A stretch of 64,000 bases of DNA from Actinomadura barringtoniae (GCF_017573505.1 NZ_JAGEOJ010000009.1:186001-250000); one strand, 5' to 3'. Positions 47,357-55,837 are shown, counted from the stretch's first letter. The notes: generated by a model not told the origin, from the letters alone. Made by a program: numbers and translations.

Positions 47357-48327
47357 AATTCGGACTGCTGCTGCCGCACTTCGGCGAGCACGCCGACCGT
47401 GGCAAGATCCTGGACGGGTCGCGGCGCGCGGAGGAGGCGGGCTTCGACTCGGTCTGGGTCCGCGACCACCTGGTGTTCGAGCCGCACGGCGAGATGGAGA
47501 AGCCGGACCGCTCGTTCTACGACGCGCTCACCACGCTGACCGCGATCGGCGCGGTGACCGAACGGATCCAGCTCGGCACCGGCTCGCTCATCCCGTTCCG
47601 GCATCCGCTCACGACCGCGCTGATGGCGGGAACGATGACGCGGCTGGTCGGGCCGCGCCTGATCCTGGGCTTCGGCGCGGGCACCTATGACCACGAGTTC
47701 GAGGCGATCGGCTGGGGCGACCGCGACCGGGTCTCGCTCGTCCGTTCCAACGCCGAGATCCTGCGGCGGGTGGCGACCGAGAACGACGTCACCTACAAGG
47801 ACGAGAACTTCGCGTTCGAGAACATCACCATCGAGCCGAAGCCGGTCGGCGGGCCCGTCCCGTTCTGGTACTGCGGCGCCACGCCCCGCTCGGCCCGGCT
47901 GGCCGCCGAGTACGCCGACGGCTGGATGCCCGGGCGCATCTCCCTGCGCACCATCGAGCGGCGGATCGAGTCGATGCGGGAGCTGACGGGCGACAACGGC
48001 CGCCCGATGCCGACCGTCGCGGTCATCCCGCCGACCTCGATCGAGGCGACCCGGGAGGAGGCCTTGCGCGATGTGAACGTTCCGGGCCTGCTGGCCTGGG
48101 CCAACAAGTCCAAGTTCGCCGTCAAGCCGCCGTCGGGGCGGTTCGAGACCGCCGAGGATCTGGAGGGTCAGCTGATCGCGGGCGACCCCGACGACGTGGT
48201 CCGCGAGGTCCGCAAGTTCGAGGAGGCGGGCGTCGAGCATCTGGTGTTCGACTTCCGGTTCAAGTTCGCCCGCTGGTTCGAGCAGATCGACCTCCTGGCG
48301 ACGGAGGTGCTCCCCCGGCTTCGCTAG
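47353..48327 (+). CDS. LLM-class flavin-dependent oxidoreductase
   Basis: The 324-residue protein has the luciferase-like TIM barrel: MKFGLLLPHFGEHADRG, EEAGFDSVWVRDHLV, IQLGTGSLIPFRHPL, LILGFGAGTYDHEFEAIG, and the cofactor region GGPVPFWYCGATPRSARLAAEYADGW. It uses FMN or F420; actinomycetes have both, and the sequence does not settle it. It could hydroxylate or cleave a ring as the initial oxygenase. ATG 47353 overlaps the upstream stop (ATGA) and has GGGAGG six bases before it. Confidence 0.85.
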   Translation: MKFGLLLPHFGEHADRGKILDGSRRAEEAGFDSVWVRDHLVFEPHGEMEKPDRSFYDALTTLTAIGAVTERIQLGTGSLIPFRHPLTTALMAGTMTRLVGPRLILGFGAGTYDHEFEAIGWGDRDRVSLVRSNAEILRRVATENDVTYKDENFAFENITIEPKPVGGPVPFWYCGATPRSARLAAEYADGWMPGRISLRTIERRIESMRELTGDNGRPMPTVAVIPPTSIEATREEALRDVNVPGLLAWANKSKFAVKPPSGRFETAEDLEGQLIAGDPDDVVREVRKFEEAGVEHLVFDFRFKFARWFEQIDLLATEVLPRLR

Positions 48328-48330
48328 GAT

Positions 48331-48345
48331 TGGATGCAGAATCCA
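48331..48345. promoter_or_regulatory. Perfect TGGAT-N5-ATCCA operator before the GntR gene
   Basis: TGGAT (48331-48335) and ATCCA (48341-48345) flank GCAGA. It lies 17 bases before the GntR start and matches the element at 45032 in 13 of 15 positions. This points to autoregulation and to a common regulator for both sites. Confidence 0.65.
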
Positions 48346-48362
48346 GTGGAAGTGGGAGGCCG

Positions 48363-49070
48363 ATGGCCCTGAAGCAGGCAGCCGCTCCGGACCCGGCGAT
48401 CGCCGAGGTCGTCGCCCGGCTGTCCAGCCGTTACCGCACGGTCGGCGAGATGACCTTCGAGATCATCCGCGAGTGCATCCTGGCCGGGGTGTTCGCGCCC
48501 GGCGAGCGCCTGCGGCAGGAGGACCTGGCCGAGCGGATCGGGGTGTCGCGCATCCCGGTCCGCACGGCGCTCATGCAGCTGGAGTCGGAGGGGCTGGTCT
48601 CGTTCCATCCGCACCGCGGCGCGGTCGTGCGGTCCCTGACGGTCGAGCAGGTCCGGGAGATCTACGAGCTGCGGCTGCTGCTGGAGACCCACGTGCTGCG
48701 CCGGTCGGTCGCCCGGATGACCTCCGCGCGGGCGGCCCGGCTGCGCGAGCTCGGCGCCGGGCTGGACGAGCATCCCTCGCTGGAGGACCGGGTCGCCTTC
48801 TACCGGGAGCTGTACGACGCGGCGGAGAACCCCACCGCCGTCGAGATCATCGAGGATCTCCGCAACGCGGTCGGCCGCTACCTGCTGGGCCTGCACGTCG
48901 ACCATCCGGCCGGCGGGCACCGCGAGCTGGCCCGGCTGGCCGCCCGGGGCGACGCCGACGCGGCCGAACGGCATTTGCGCGAGCATCTGGCCCTGGTCCG
49001 CCAGCACATCATCGAGGCCCTGTCCGAAGAGGCCGAGGACAAGGGCGGAGACAAGGGCAAGGGCGCCTGA
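48363..49070 (+). CDS. GntR-family regulator, FCD subfamily
   Basis: The 235-residue regulator has a winged helix at about residues 30-92 (ILAGVFAPGERLRQEDLAERIGVSRIPVRTALMQLESEGLV in two pieces) and a C-terminal FCD helical domain. In the FCD domain FYRELYDAAEN replaces the usual FHRALYEAAGN, so one metal-binding His is missing. His residues near GHRELARL and REHLALVRQH remain. ATG 48363 has GGGAGG close upstream. It ends the plus-strand operon and has its own operator-like palindrome, so it likely controls the cluster in response to a pathway acid. Confidence 0.88.
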   Translation: MALKQAAAPDPAIAEVVARLSSRYRTVGEMTFEIIRECILAGVFAPGERLRQEDLAERIGVSRIPVRTALMQLESEGLVSFHPHRGAVVRSLTVEQVREIYELRLLLETHVLRRSVARMTSARAARLRELGAGLDEHPSLEDRVAFYRELYDAAENPTAVEIIEDLRNAVGRYLLGLHVDHPAGGHRELARLAARGDADAAERHLREHLALVRQHIIEALSEEAEDKGGDKGKGA

Positions 49071-49073
49071 CGA

Positions 49074-49112
49074 CGACGAGCCGGGCCCCGGAGGACGGGA
49101 CCCGGCTCGTCG
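49074..49112. terminator. Hairpin terminator between GntR and sufT genes
   Basis: CGACGAGCCGGGCCCC (49074-49089) pairs with GGGACCCGGCTCGTCG (49097-49112) with one mismatch, around a seven-base loop. A pyrimidine-rich CTGTCT-type run follows to 49143. It serves the convergent GntR and suf units. Confidence 0.75.
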
Positions 49113-49141
49113 CTGTCTGTGTCTCTGCCTCTGTCGCTGTC

Positions 49142-49558
49142 TCAGACGTTGAAGCCGAGGGCGCGGAGCTGGTCGCGACCCTCATCGGTGATCTTGTCAG
49201 GGCCCCACGGCGGCAGCCAGACCCAGTTGATCTTGACGTCCTTGACCATGCCCTCCAGCGCGCTGTGCGCCTGGTCCTCGATCACGTCGGTGAGCGGGCA
49301 GGCGGCGCTGGTGAGCGTCATGTCCAGGGTGGCGATCTCGTCGTCGACGTTCACGCCGTAGACCAGGCCGAGGTCGACCACGTTGATGCCGAGCTCGGGG
49401 TCGACGACGTCCTTGAGCGCCTCGAGGAGCTCCTCGTCCGGGATCGTGCCGGTCGCGGCGCTCGCCGTGGCGTCCGTCTCCGGAGCCGTGGCGCCGGACT
49501 CCGGAGCCGCGGCGTCGCTCGCCGGAGCCGGGGTTTCGGTGGCCGGGGTGTCAGTCAT
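49142..49558 (-). CDS. sufT: SufT-like metal-sulfur cluster assembly factor (MIP18/DUF59)
   Basis: The 138-residue protein has a low-complexity Ala/Thr/Pro/Glu-rich N-terminus of about 38 residues and a MIP18 domain: EALKDVVDPELGINVVDLGLVY, LTSAACPLTDVI with the conserved reactive Cys, and INWVWLPPWGPDKITD. It assists maturation or delivery of iron-sulfur clusters. Its ATG overlaps the sufU stop (ATGA). It is the final gene of the SUF operon. Confidence 0.85.
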   Translation of the reverse strand: MTDTPATETPAPASDAAAPESGATAPETDATASAATGTIPDEELLEALKDVVDPELGINVVDLGLVYGVNVDDEIATLDMTLTSAACPLTDVIEDQAHSALEGMVKDVKINWVWLPPWGPDKITDEGRDQLRALGFNV

Positions 49559-50010
49559 GATGCCTCTCCAAGAGCACGAGCGGTCGCGTCCTTCCACGCC
49601 ATCCAGGCGAGCAGGGCGCACTTGATGCGGGCGGGGTACTTGGAGACCCCGACGAAGGCGACGGCGTCCTCGAGAACATCCTCGTCGGGCTCGCCCTGGC
49701 CGCGCGACTGCATCAGCGCGAGGAACTCGTCACCGACGGCCATCGCCTCCTTGACCGACTTGCCGATGATGAGGTCGGTCATCACCGACGCGCTGGCCTG
49801 GCTGATCGAGCAGCCCATGGCGTCGTACGAGACGTCCGCGACGGTGGCGTCCTGGCCCTCGCCGTCCAGGTGCACGCGCAGCGTCACCTCGTCACCGCAG
49901 GTCGGGTTGACGTGGTGCGCCTCGCCCTCGTACGGCTCCCGCAGCCCCTTGTGGTGGGGGTTGCGGTAATGATCCAGGATGACCTCCTGGTACATCGCCT
50001 CGAGCTGCAT
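49555..50010 (-). CDS. sufU: SufU-type sulfur transfer protein
   Basis: The 151-residue protein matches SufU: LYQEVILDHYRNP-like start (AMYQEVILDHYRNPHHKG), zinc ligands Cys and Asp in NPTCGDEV, Cys in GCSISQASAS and Cys in IKCALLAWMAWK. SufU takes persulfide sulfur from SufS through its zinc site and passes it to the SufBCD scaffold. It lies 97 bases after sufS, with a strong hairpin in between, and is coupled to the SufT-like gene. Confidence 0.9.
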   Translation of the reverse strand: MQLEAMYQEVILDHYRNPHHKGLREPYEGEAHHVNPTCGDEVTLRVHLDGEGQDATVADVSYDAMGCSISQASASVMTDLIIGKSVKEAMAVGDEFLALMQSRGQGEPDEDVLEDAVAFVGVSKYPARIKCALLAWMAWKDATARALGEAS

Positions 50011-50074
50011 GACTCCCTTTTCCTTCTGAGGGTTCTCTTCCGGCTACAACACCGGGGTCTTTCAGGCTGTTCCT

Positions 50075-50098
50075 CTCAGGGGGGACGACCCCCCTGAG
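50075..50098. promoter_or_regulatory. Intra-operon hairpin between sufS and sufU
   Basis: CTCAGGGGGG (50075-50084) pairs perfectly with CCCCCCTGAG (50089-50098) around ACGA. It begins ten bases after the sufS stop. No U tract follows on the minus strand, so mRNA processing, stability control or partial attenuation are all possible. Confidence 0.6.
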
Positions 50099-50107
50099 CC
50101 CCCCCGA

Positions 50108-51373
50108 TCAAGGCTGGGTGCCGAAGAACTTCTGCGCCTGGCGGACGCCTTCGGCGAGCGCGTCCACGTCGTGCAGGTCGTTGTAGAGGTAGAACGTCGC
50201 CCGGGTGGTCGCCGGGATGCCGAACCGGCGGCAGATCGGCCACGCGCAGTGGTGCCCGACGCGGACCGCGATGCCGAGCTCGTCCAGGACCTGGCCGACG
50301 TCGTGCGGGTGGATGTCGTTCACGGTGAACGACAGCGCGCCGCCGCGGGCGTCGGTGGTCTCCGGGCCGACGATCCGGACGCCGGGGATCTCGGCGAGCC
50401 GCTCCAGCGCGTAGGCGGTGAGGGTCTCCTCGTGCGCCTGGACGCGGTCCATGCCGATCTCGGCCAGGTAGTCGACCGCCGCGCCCAGACCGATCGCCTG
50501 CGCGGTCATCGGGACGCCCGCCTCGAACCGCTGCGGCGGCGGCATGAACGTGGTGCCCTCCATCCGGACGACCTCGATCATGGACCCGCCGGTGATGAAC
50601 GGCGGCATGACGTCCAGCAGGTCGCGGCGGCCCCACAGCACGCCGATGCCGGTCGGGCCGAGCATCTTGTGCCCCGAGAAGGCCAGGAAGTCGGCGCCGA
50701 GGTCGCGCACGTCGACCGGCTGGTGCGGCACCGACTGCGCGGCGTCCAGCAGGACCAGCGCGCCCACCTGGTGCGCCCGCTCGGTGATCTGCTTGATCGG
50801 CGGAACGGTGCCGAGCACGTTGGACTGGTGAGTGAGCGCGACCAGCTTGGTGCGCTCGTTCACCATCGTGTCGAGCTCGTCCAGGTCCAGGCGGCCGTCG
50901 TCGGTGATGCCGAACCAGCGCAGCGTGGCGCCGGTCCGCTGGCACAACTGCTGCCAGGGCACCAGGTTGGCGTGGTGCTCCATCTCGGTCACGACGATCT
51001 CGTCGCCGGGGCCGACCCTGAAGCGCTCGGCCTCGGGCCCGGAGGTGGCGGCGTTGCTCATCGCGTAGGCGACCAGGTTGATGCCCTCGGTCGCGTTCTT
51101 GGTGAACACGATCTCGCCCGGCACCGCGCCGATGAACTGCGCGATCGCGGCCCGCGCGTTCTCGTAGGCCTCGGTCGCCTCCTCGGCGAGCAGGTGCGCG
51201 CCGCGGTGCGGAGCGGCGTTATGCCGCTCGTAGAAGTCGCGCTCGGCGTCCAGCACGGCGAGCGGCTTCTGCGAGGTCGCCCCCGAGTCGAGATACACCA
51301 GGGGCCGGCCGCCCCGGACGGTGCGGGACAGCAGGGGGAAGTCCTTCTTGATCTCCTCGGGGAGCAGGCTCAT
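50108..51373 (-). CDS. sufS: Cysteine desulfurase SufS
   Basis: The 421-residue PLP enzyme of the NifS/SufS group II removes sulfur from cysteine as a persulfide. The PLP Lys lies in AFSGHKMLGPTGIG, the cofactor His/Asp region in TEMEHHANLVPWQQL and LLDAAQSVPHQPVDV, and the persulfide Cys in RVGHHCAWPICRRFG. The ATG overlaps the sufC stop (ATGA). It supplies sulfur to SufU, encoded next. Confidence 0.93.
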   Translation of the reverse strand: MSLLPEEIKKDFPLLSRTVRGGRPLVYLDSGATSQKPLAVLDAERDFYERHNAAPHRGAHLLAEEATEAYENARAAIAQFIGAVPGEIVFTKNATEGINLVAYAMSNAATSGPEAERFRVGPGDEIVVTEMEHHANLVPWQQLCQRTGATLRWFGITDDGRLDLDELDTMVNERTKLVALTHQSNVLGTVPPIKQITERAHQVGALVLLDAAQSVPHQPVDVRDLGADFLAFSGHKMLGPTGIGVLWGRRDLLDVMPPFITGGSMIEVVRMEGTTFMPPPQRFEAGVPMTAQAIGLGAAVDYLAEIGMDRVQAHEETLTAYALERLAEIPGVRIVGPETTDARGGALSFTVNDIHPHDVGQVLDELGIAVRVGHHCAWPICRRFGIPATTRATFYLYNDLHDVDALAEGVRQAQKFFGTQP

Positions 51374-52137
51374 GACGCGGCCGCCGCCTTCACGTACTTC
51401 TCGTAGCCCTCGTTCTCCAGCTGCTCGGCCAGCTCCGGGCCGCCCTCCTCGACGACGCGGCCGCCGGCGAAGACGTGCACGAAGTCGGGCTTCACGTACC
51501 GCAGGATGCGGGTGTAGTGCGTGATCAGCAGGACGCCGGTCTCGCCGCCCTCGGAGAAGCGGTTGACGCCCTCGGAGACGACCTTCAGCGCGTCGACGTC
51601 GAGGCCGGAGTCGGTCTCGTCGAGGATCGCGAGCTTGGGCTTCAGCATCTCCAGCTGGAGGATCTCGTGGCGCTTCTTCTCGCCGCCGGAGAAGCCCTCG
51701 TTCAGGCTGCGCTGGGCGAACGCGGGGTCGATGGAGAGGTTCTCCATCGCCTGCTTCATCTCCTTGGAGAACTCCCGCAGCTTCGGCGCCTCACCGCGGA
51801 CCGCGGTGACGGCCGAGCGCAGGAAGTTGGACACCGAGACGCCCGGGACCTCGACCGGGTACTGCATCGCCAGGAACAGGCCCGCGCGGGAGCGCTCGTC
51901 GACGCTCATCGCCAGGACGTCCTCGCCGTCCAGCGTGACGGTGCCGGAGGTCACGTCGTATTTCGGGTGCCCGGCGATCGCGTAGGCGAGGGTGGACTTG
52001 CCGGAGCCGTTCGGCCCCATGATCGCGTGGGTCTCGCCGGCCTTCACGGTCAGGTCGACCCCGCGCAGGATCTCCTTGGTCCCGTCCGTGCCGTCGGCGA
52101 CGGAGACGTGGAGGTCGCGGATCTCTAGCGTGGCCAT
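51370..52137 (-). CDS. sufC: SUF complex ATPase SufC
   Basis: The 255-residue ABC-type ATPase drives the SufBCD scaffold. It has Walker A GPNGSGKST, the SufC-type signature FSGGEKKRHEILQLEML, Walker B KLAILDETDSGLD and the switch His in LLITHYTRIL. It has no membrane partner. It starts 40 bases after the Rieske gene stop and overlaps sufS. Confidence 0.93.
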   Translation of the reverse strand: MATLEIRDLHVSVADGTDGTKEILRGVDLTVKAGETHAIMGPNGSGKSTLAYAIAGHPKYDVTSGTVTLDGEDVLAMSVDERSRAGLFLAMQYPVEVPGVSVSNFLRSAVTAVRGEAPKLREFSKEMKQAMENLSIDPAFAQRSLNEGFSGGEKKRHEILQLEMLKPKLAILDETDSGLDVDALKVVSEGVNRFSEGGETGVLLITHYTRILRYVKPDFVHVFAGGRVVEEGGPELAEQLENEGYEKYVKAAAAS

Positions 52138-52177
52138 ATCTATCTGAGCTCTCTCGTAGTCGTCGGTCGGAACGTCG

Positions 52178-52495
52178 TCAGTCGTCGGAGCCGAGCGAGA
52201 CGTAGACGTCGCCGTCCTCGACCTTGATCTTGTAGGTGGCGACCGGCTGCGTGGCCGGCGGGTTGGTGGGCTTGCCGGTGCGCAGGTCGAAGCACGACCC
52301 GTGCAGCCAGCACTCGATGGTGCCGTCGTAGACCTCGCCCTCGGAGAGCGAGACCTCGGCGTGGGAGCAGATGTCGTTCAGCGCGTAGACGCTCTCGCCG
52401 CTGCGCACCAGCGCGACCGGCGTGTCGTCGATCTCCACGGCCATCGCCCCGTCGGCGGGGATCTCGGCCAGCGGGCACACCTTCACGAAGGTCAT
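52178..52495 (-). CDS. Rieske-type ferredoxin in the SUF operon
   Basis: The 105-residue protein has the Rieske [2Fe-2S] ligands CSHAEVSL and CWLHGS, as in the small ferredoxin subunits of non-heme iron oxygenases. Such a gene sits between sufD and sufC in many actinobacterial SUF operons, perhaps to donate electrons or to act as a cluster acceptor. ATG 52495 overlaps the sufD stop (ATGA). Confidence 0.9.
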   Translation of the reverse strand: MTFVKVCPLAEIPADGAMAVEIDDTPVALVRSGESVYALNDICSHAEVSLSEGEVYDGTIECWLHGSCFDLRTGKPTNPPATQPVATYKIKVEDGDVYVSLGSDD

Positions 52496-53631
52496 CGCGT
52501 GCGTGCTCCCTGGTCGAGCTCGGCCTCGATCGCCTCCTGCACCTTGTCGCGGACCTCGGCCACCTCGATGCGCTCGATGAGCTGGCCGAGGAAGCCGCGC
52601 ACGACCATGCGGCGGGCCTCGTCGAAGGTGATGCCGCGCGCCTGCAGGTAGAACAGGTGCTCGTCGTCCAGCCGCCCGGACGCCGAGGCGTGCCCCGCGC
52701 CGGCGACCTCGCCGGTGAGGATCTCCAGGTTCGGCACCGAGTCGACCCGGGTGCCGTCGGTAAGCACCAGGTTGCGGTTCAGCTCGTAGGTGTCGGTGCC
52801 CTCGGCCTCCGCGCGGATGATCACGTCGCCGATCCAGACCGCGTGCGCGTCCTGGTCCTGCAGCGCGCCGCGGTAGTCGACGCGGCTGCGACAGTTTGGC
52901 ACGACGTGGTCGACCAGCAGGCGGTGCTCCAGGTGCTGGCCGCCGTCGGCGAAGTAGACCCCGTAGAGCTCGGCGTCGCCGCCGGGCGCGTCGTAGACCA
53001 CCGACGGGGAGATGCGCACCACGTCGCCGCCGAGGCTGACGTTGTGGCTGACGAACCGCGCGTCCTTGGCCAGCTTGGCGTGCTGGTGGGAGACGTGCAC
53101 GGCGTCGTCGTTCCAGTCCTGGAGGCTGATCACCGACAGCCGGGCGCCGTCGCCGACGATGAACTCGACGTTGTCGGCGTAGGTGGCGCTGCCGCGGTGC
53201 GCGAGCACCACGGTCGCCTCGGCGAACGGCTCGAGGATCACGGTGGTGTGGCCGAACGCGGCGCCCTCGGCGCTCTCGCCCCGGACGCGCAGGATCGTCG
53301 GCGTGGAGGCGACCGCCTCCTTGGGCACCGTGACGACCGTGGCGTGGGTGAACGAGGCGTAGGCCTGCGCGCTCACCCGGTCGGCAGGCACGTAGGCCTT
53401 GCCGAGCCGCTCGTCGTCCCGGCCGACGGTCTCGACCGTGACCTCGGGGGCCGCCTCGATCTCGACGATGACCTTGCCGGTCGGCTCGGCCTTGCCGTTG
53501 TGCAGGCCGCGCAGGCGGCGCAGCGGGGTGAACCGCCACTCCTCCTCGCGCCCCGTCGGCACCTCGAAATCGGCGACCTCGTAGGAGGCCTTCTCGTGCA
53601 GAGTCGAGAGAGGCCTTTCGTCCAGCCCCAT
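52492..53631 (-). CDS. sufD: SUF scaffold subunit SufD
   Basis: The 379-residue beta-helix protein is the SufB paralogue of the SufBC2D complex. The C-terminal family block is clear: AGHASASGRLDDEHLFYLQARGITFDEARR in pieces, followed by VRGFLGQLIERI. The N-terminus aligns with the usual start (TLHEKASYEVADFEVPTG). It overlaps both sufB and the Rieske gene by ATGA-type junctions. Confidence 0.92.
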   Translation of the reverse strand: MGLDERPLSTLHEKASYEVADFEVPTGREEEWRFTPLRRLRGLHNGKAEPTGKVIVEIEAAPEVTVETVGRDDERLGKAYVPADRVSAQAYASFTHATVVTVPKEAVASTPTILRVRGESAEGAAFGHTTVILEPFAEATVVLAHRGSATYADNVEFIVGDGARLSVISLQDWNDDAVHVSHQHAKLAKDARFVSHNVSLGGDVVRISPSVVYDAPGGDAELYGVYFADGGQHLEHRLLVDHVVPNCRSRVDYRGALQDQDAHAVWIGDVIIRAEAEGTDTYELNRNLVLTDGTRVDSVPNLEILTGEVAGAGHASASGRLDDEHLFYLQARGITFDEARRMVVRGFLGQLIERIEVAEVRDKVQEAIEAELDQGARTR

Positions 53632-55043
53632 CAGCCGACGGCTCCTTCCATCTGCAGCTCGATGAGCCGGTTCAGCTCAAGGGCGTATTCCATCGGCAGC
53701 TCGCGCGCGATCGGCTCGACGAAACCGCGGACGATCATGGCCATGGCCTCGTCCTCGGTCATGCCGCGGCTCATCAGGTAGAAGAGCTGGTCCTCCGACA
53801 CCTTGGAGACGGTGGCCTCGTGGCCCATCTCCACGTCGTCCTCACGGACGTCCACGTAGGGGTAGGTGTCGGACCGGCTGATCTGATCGACCAGCAGCGC
53901 GTCGCACTTCACCGTCGACTTGGAGTGCGCGGCGCCCTCCTGGACCTGGACCAGGCCGCGGTAGGAGGTCCGGCCGCCCCCGCGCGCCACCGACTTGGAG
54001 ATGACGCTGCTGGAGGTGTGCGGCGCGGCGTGCACCATCTTGGCGCCGGCGTCCTGGTGCTGGCCCTCGCCGGCGAACGCGATCGACAGCGTCTCGCCCT
54101 TGGCGTGCTCGCCCAGCAGGTAGACGGCCGGGTACTTCATGGTGACCTTGGAGCCGATGTTGCCGTCGACCCATTCCATGGTCGCGCCCTCGTAGGCGAC
54201 GGCGCGCTTGGTCACCAGGTTGTAGACGTTGCTCGACCAGTTCTGGATGGTGGTGTAGCGGACGCGGGCGTCCTTCTTCACCACGATCTCCACGACGGCC
54301 GAGTGCAGCGAGTCCGACTTGTAGATCGGCGCCGTACAGCCCTCGACATAGTGCACGTACGAGCCCTCGTCGGCGATGATCAGGGTCCGCTCGAACTGGC
54401 CCATGTTCTCGGTGTTGATCCGGAAGTAGGCCTGGAGCGGGATCTCCACGTGCACGCCGGGCGGGACGTAGATGAACGAGCCGCCGGACCACACCGAGGT
54501 GTTCAGCGCGGCGAACTTGTTGTCGCCGACCGGGATCACCGAGCCGAAGTACTCCTGGAAGATCTCCGGGTGCTCCTTCAGGCCCGTGTCGGTGTCGAGG
54601 AAGATGACGCCCTTCTCCTCGAGGTCCTCACGGATCTTGTGGTAGACCACCTCGGACTCGTACTGGGCCGCTACGCCCGCGACGAGGCGCTGCTTCTCCG
54701 CCTCGGGGATGCCCAGCTTGTCGTAGGTGTTCTTGATGTCCTCGGGCAGGTCCTCCCAGGAGGCGGCCTGCTTCTCGGTGGACCGGACGAAGTACTTGAT
54801 GTTGTCGAAGTCGATCTCCGACAGGTCCGAGCCCCAGGAGGGCATCGGCTTCTTGTCGAACAGCCGCAGCCCCTTGAGGCGCAGGTCGAGCATCCAGTCG
54901 GGCTCGCCCTTCTTGGCCGAGATGTCGCGCACGACATCCTCGTTCAGGCCGCGCCGGGCGGAGGCGCCGGCCACGTCCTTGTCGGCCCAGCCGAACTTGT
55001 ACCTGTCAAGTCCTTCGAGCTCGGGGTGGGCTGCCGTAGTCAT
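53631..55043 (-). CDS. sufB: SUF scaffold subunit SufB
   Basis: The 470-residue main scaffold for [4Fe-4S] assembly shows many family blocks, such as SYVHYVEGCTAPIYKSDSLH with a conserved Cys, RYTTIQNWSSNVYNLVTKR, and the C-terminal DQLFYLMSRGMTEDEAMAMI. The conserved Glu and Cys residues that carry the nascent cluster appear intact. It is coupled to sufR at its start (ATGA). Confidence 0.94.
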   Translation of the reverse strand: MTTAAHPELEGLDRYKFGWADKDVAGASARRGLNEDVVRDISAKKGEPDWMLDLRLKGLRLFDKKPMPSWGSDLSEIDFDNIKYFVRSTEKQAASWEDLPEDIKNTYDKLGIPEAEKQRLVAGVAAQYESEVVYHKIREDLEEKGVIFLDTDTGLKEHPEIFQEYFGSVIPVGDNKFAALNTSVWSGGSFIYVPPGVHVEIPLQAYFRINTENMGQFERTLIIADEGSYVHYVEGCTAPIYKSDSLHSAVVEIVVKKDARVRYTTIQNWSSNVYNLVTKRAVAYEGATMEWVDGNIGSKVTMKYPAVYLLGEHAKGETLSIAFAGEGQHQDAGAKMVHAAPHTSSSVISKSVARGGGRTSYRGLVQVQEGAAHSKSTVKCDALLVDQISRSDTYPYVDVREDDVEMGHEATVSKVSEDQLFYLMSRGMTEDEAMAMIVRGFVEPIARELPMEYALELNRLIELQMEGAVG

Positions 55044-55777
55044 AGGGAGATCCCTCCGGACTCCTCGTCATCTGTGATCTGTCCGTCCGCCGCCGGCTCT
55101 CCTCCGCAGAGGGACCGGGGGCTGACGTGGGTCGTGCAGATCCCGTCGCCGTGCGCGATCGTCGCCAGCCGCTGCACCGGAGTGCCCAGCAGGCGGCTGA
55201 ACGCCTCGGTCTCGGCCTCGCACAGCTGCGGGAACTCCGCGGCCACGTGCGCGACGGGACAGTGGTGCTGGCAGAGCTGTTCCCCGCCGCCCGACTGCGG
55301 CGCCTTGCCCGCGGCGGCCGCGTAGCCGTCCGCCGACAGCGCCTCGGCCAGCTTGCGGACCCGCTGGTGCGGCGGGACCGCCTGGACGGCCGGGTGGTAG
55401 CGTCGTTCGAGGTCGGCGACCTGACGTCGCGCGAACTCGGCCACCGCCTGCTCCCCCGCCGTCTCGGCGAGGAACCGCAGGGCACTGGTCGCCAGGTCAT
55501 CGTAGGCGTGAACGAACGCGTTCCGCCCGGCATCGGTGATGGCGAACCACTTGGCGGGGCGTCCGCGCCCCTTCTTCGCCGGGGAACGCCGGGTCTCGAT
55601 CTCGATCATGCCCTCCGCGAGGAGGGCGTCGAGGTGACGCCGGACGGCGGCGGGCGTGAGCCCCATCCGCTCTCCGAGCACGGAGGCGGTGACCGGGCCG
55701 TGCTCGAGAATGAGCCGAGCGACCCGGGCGCGAGTATCGCGCTCGGTGTGCATCGGGTTCTCGCTCACGTTTTTCAC
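55040..55777 (-). CDS. sufR: Iron-sulfur cluster regulator SufR
   Basis: The 245-residue repressor has a winged helix (VTASVLGERMGLTPAAVRRHLDALLAEGMI in the first 70 residues) and a cysteine set spaced C-x3-C-x12-C-x27-C (CQHHC, then LCEAE, then GICTTH), the spacing of cluster-binding SufR proteins. When its cluster is bound it represses the suf operon. Start choice is uncertain: GTG 55777 overlaps the putative operator, ATG 55753 (MHTERDTR) is an alternative, and the frame is open to 55837. It heads the operon. Confidence 0.88.
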   Translation of the reverse strand: MKNVSENPMHTERDTRARVARLILEHGPVTASVLGERMGLTPAAVRRHLDALLAEGMIEIETRRSPAKKGRGRPAKWFAITDAGRNAFVHAYDDLATSALRFLAETAGEQAVAEFARRQVADLERRYHPAVQAVPPHQRVRKLAEALSADGYAAAAGKAPQSGGGEQLCQHHCPVAHVAAEFPQLCEAETEAFSRLLGTPVQRLATIAHGDGICTTHVSPRSLCGGEPAADGQITDDEESGGISL

Positions 55778-55788
55778 AACATCAGTGT
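55774..55788. promoter_or_regulatory. SufR-type operator ACACT-N5-TGTGA
   Basis: On the minus strand ACACTGATGTTGTGA matches the ACACT-N5-TGTGA site that I recall being reported for mycobacterial SufR. It overlaps the GTG 55777 start candidate, a fitting place for repression of a leaderless or short-leader transcript. An AATTAAGG stretch just upstream may be part of the promoter. Confidence 0.65.
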
Positions 55789-55837
55789 GCCTTAATTCAT
55801 TCCGCCAGGCCAAACGATTCACGATGTCGTCGCTCAC

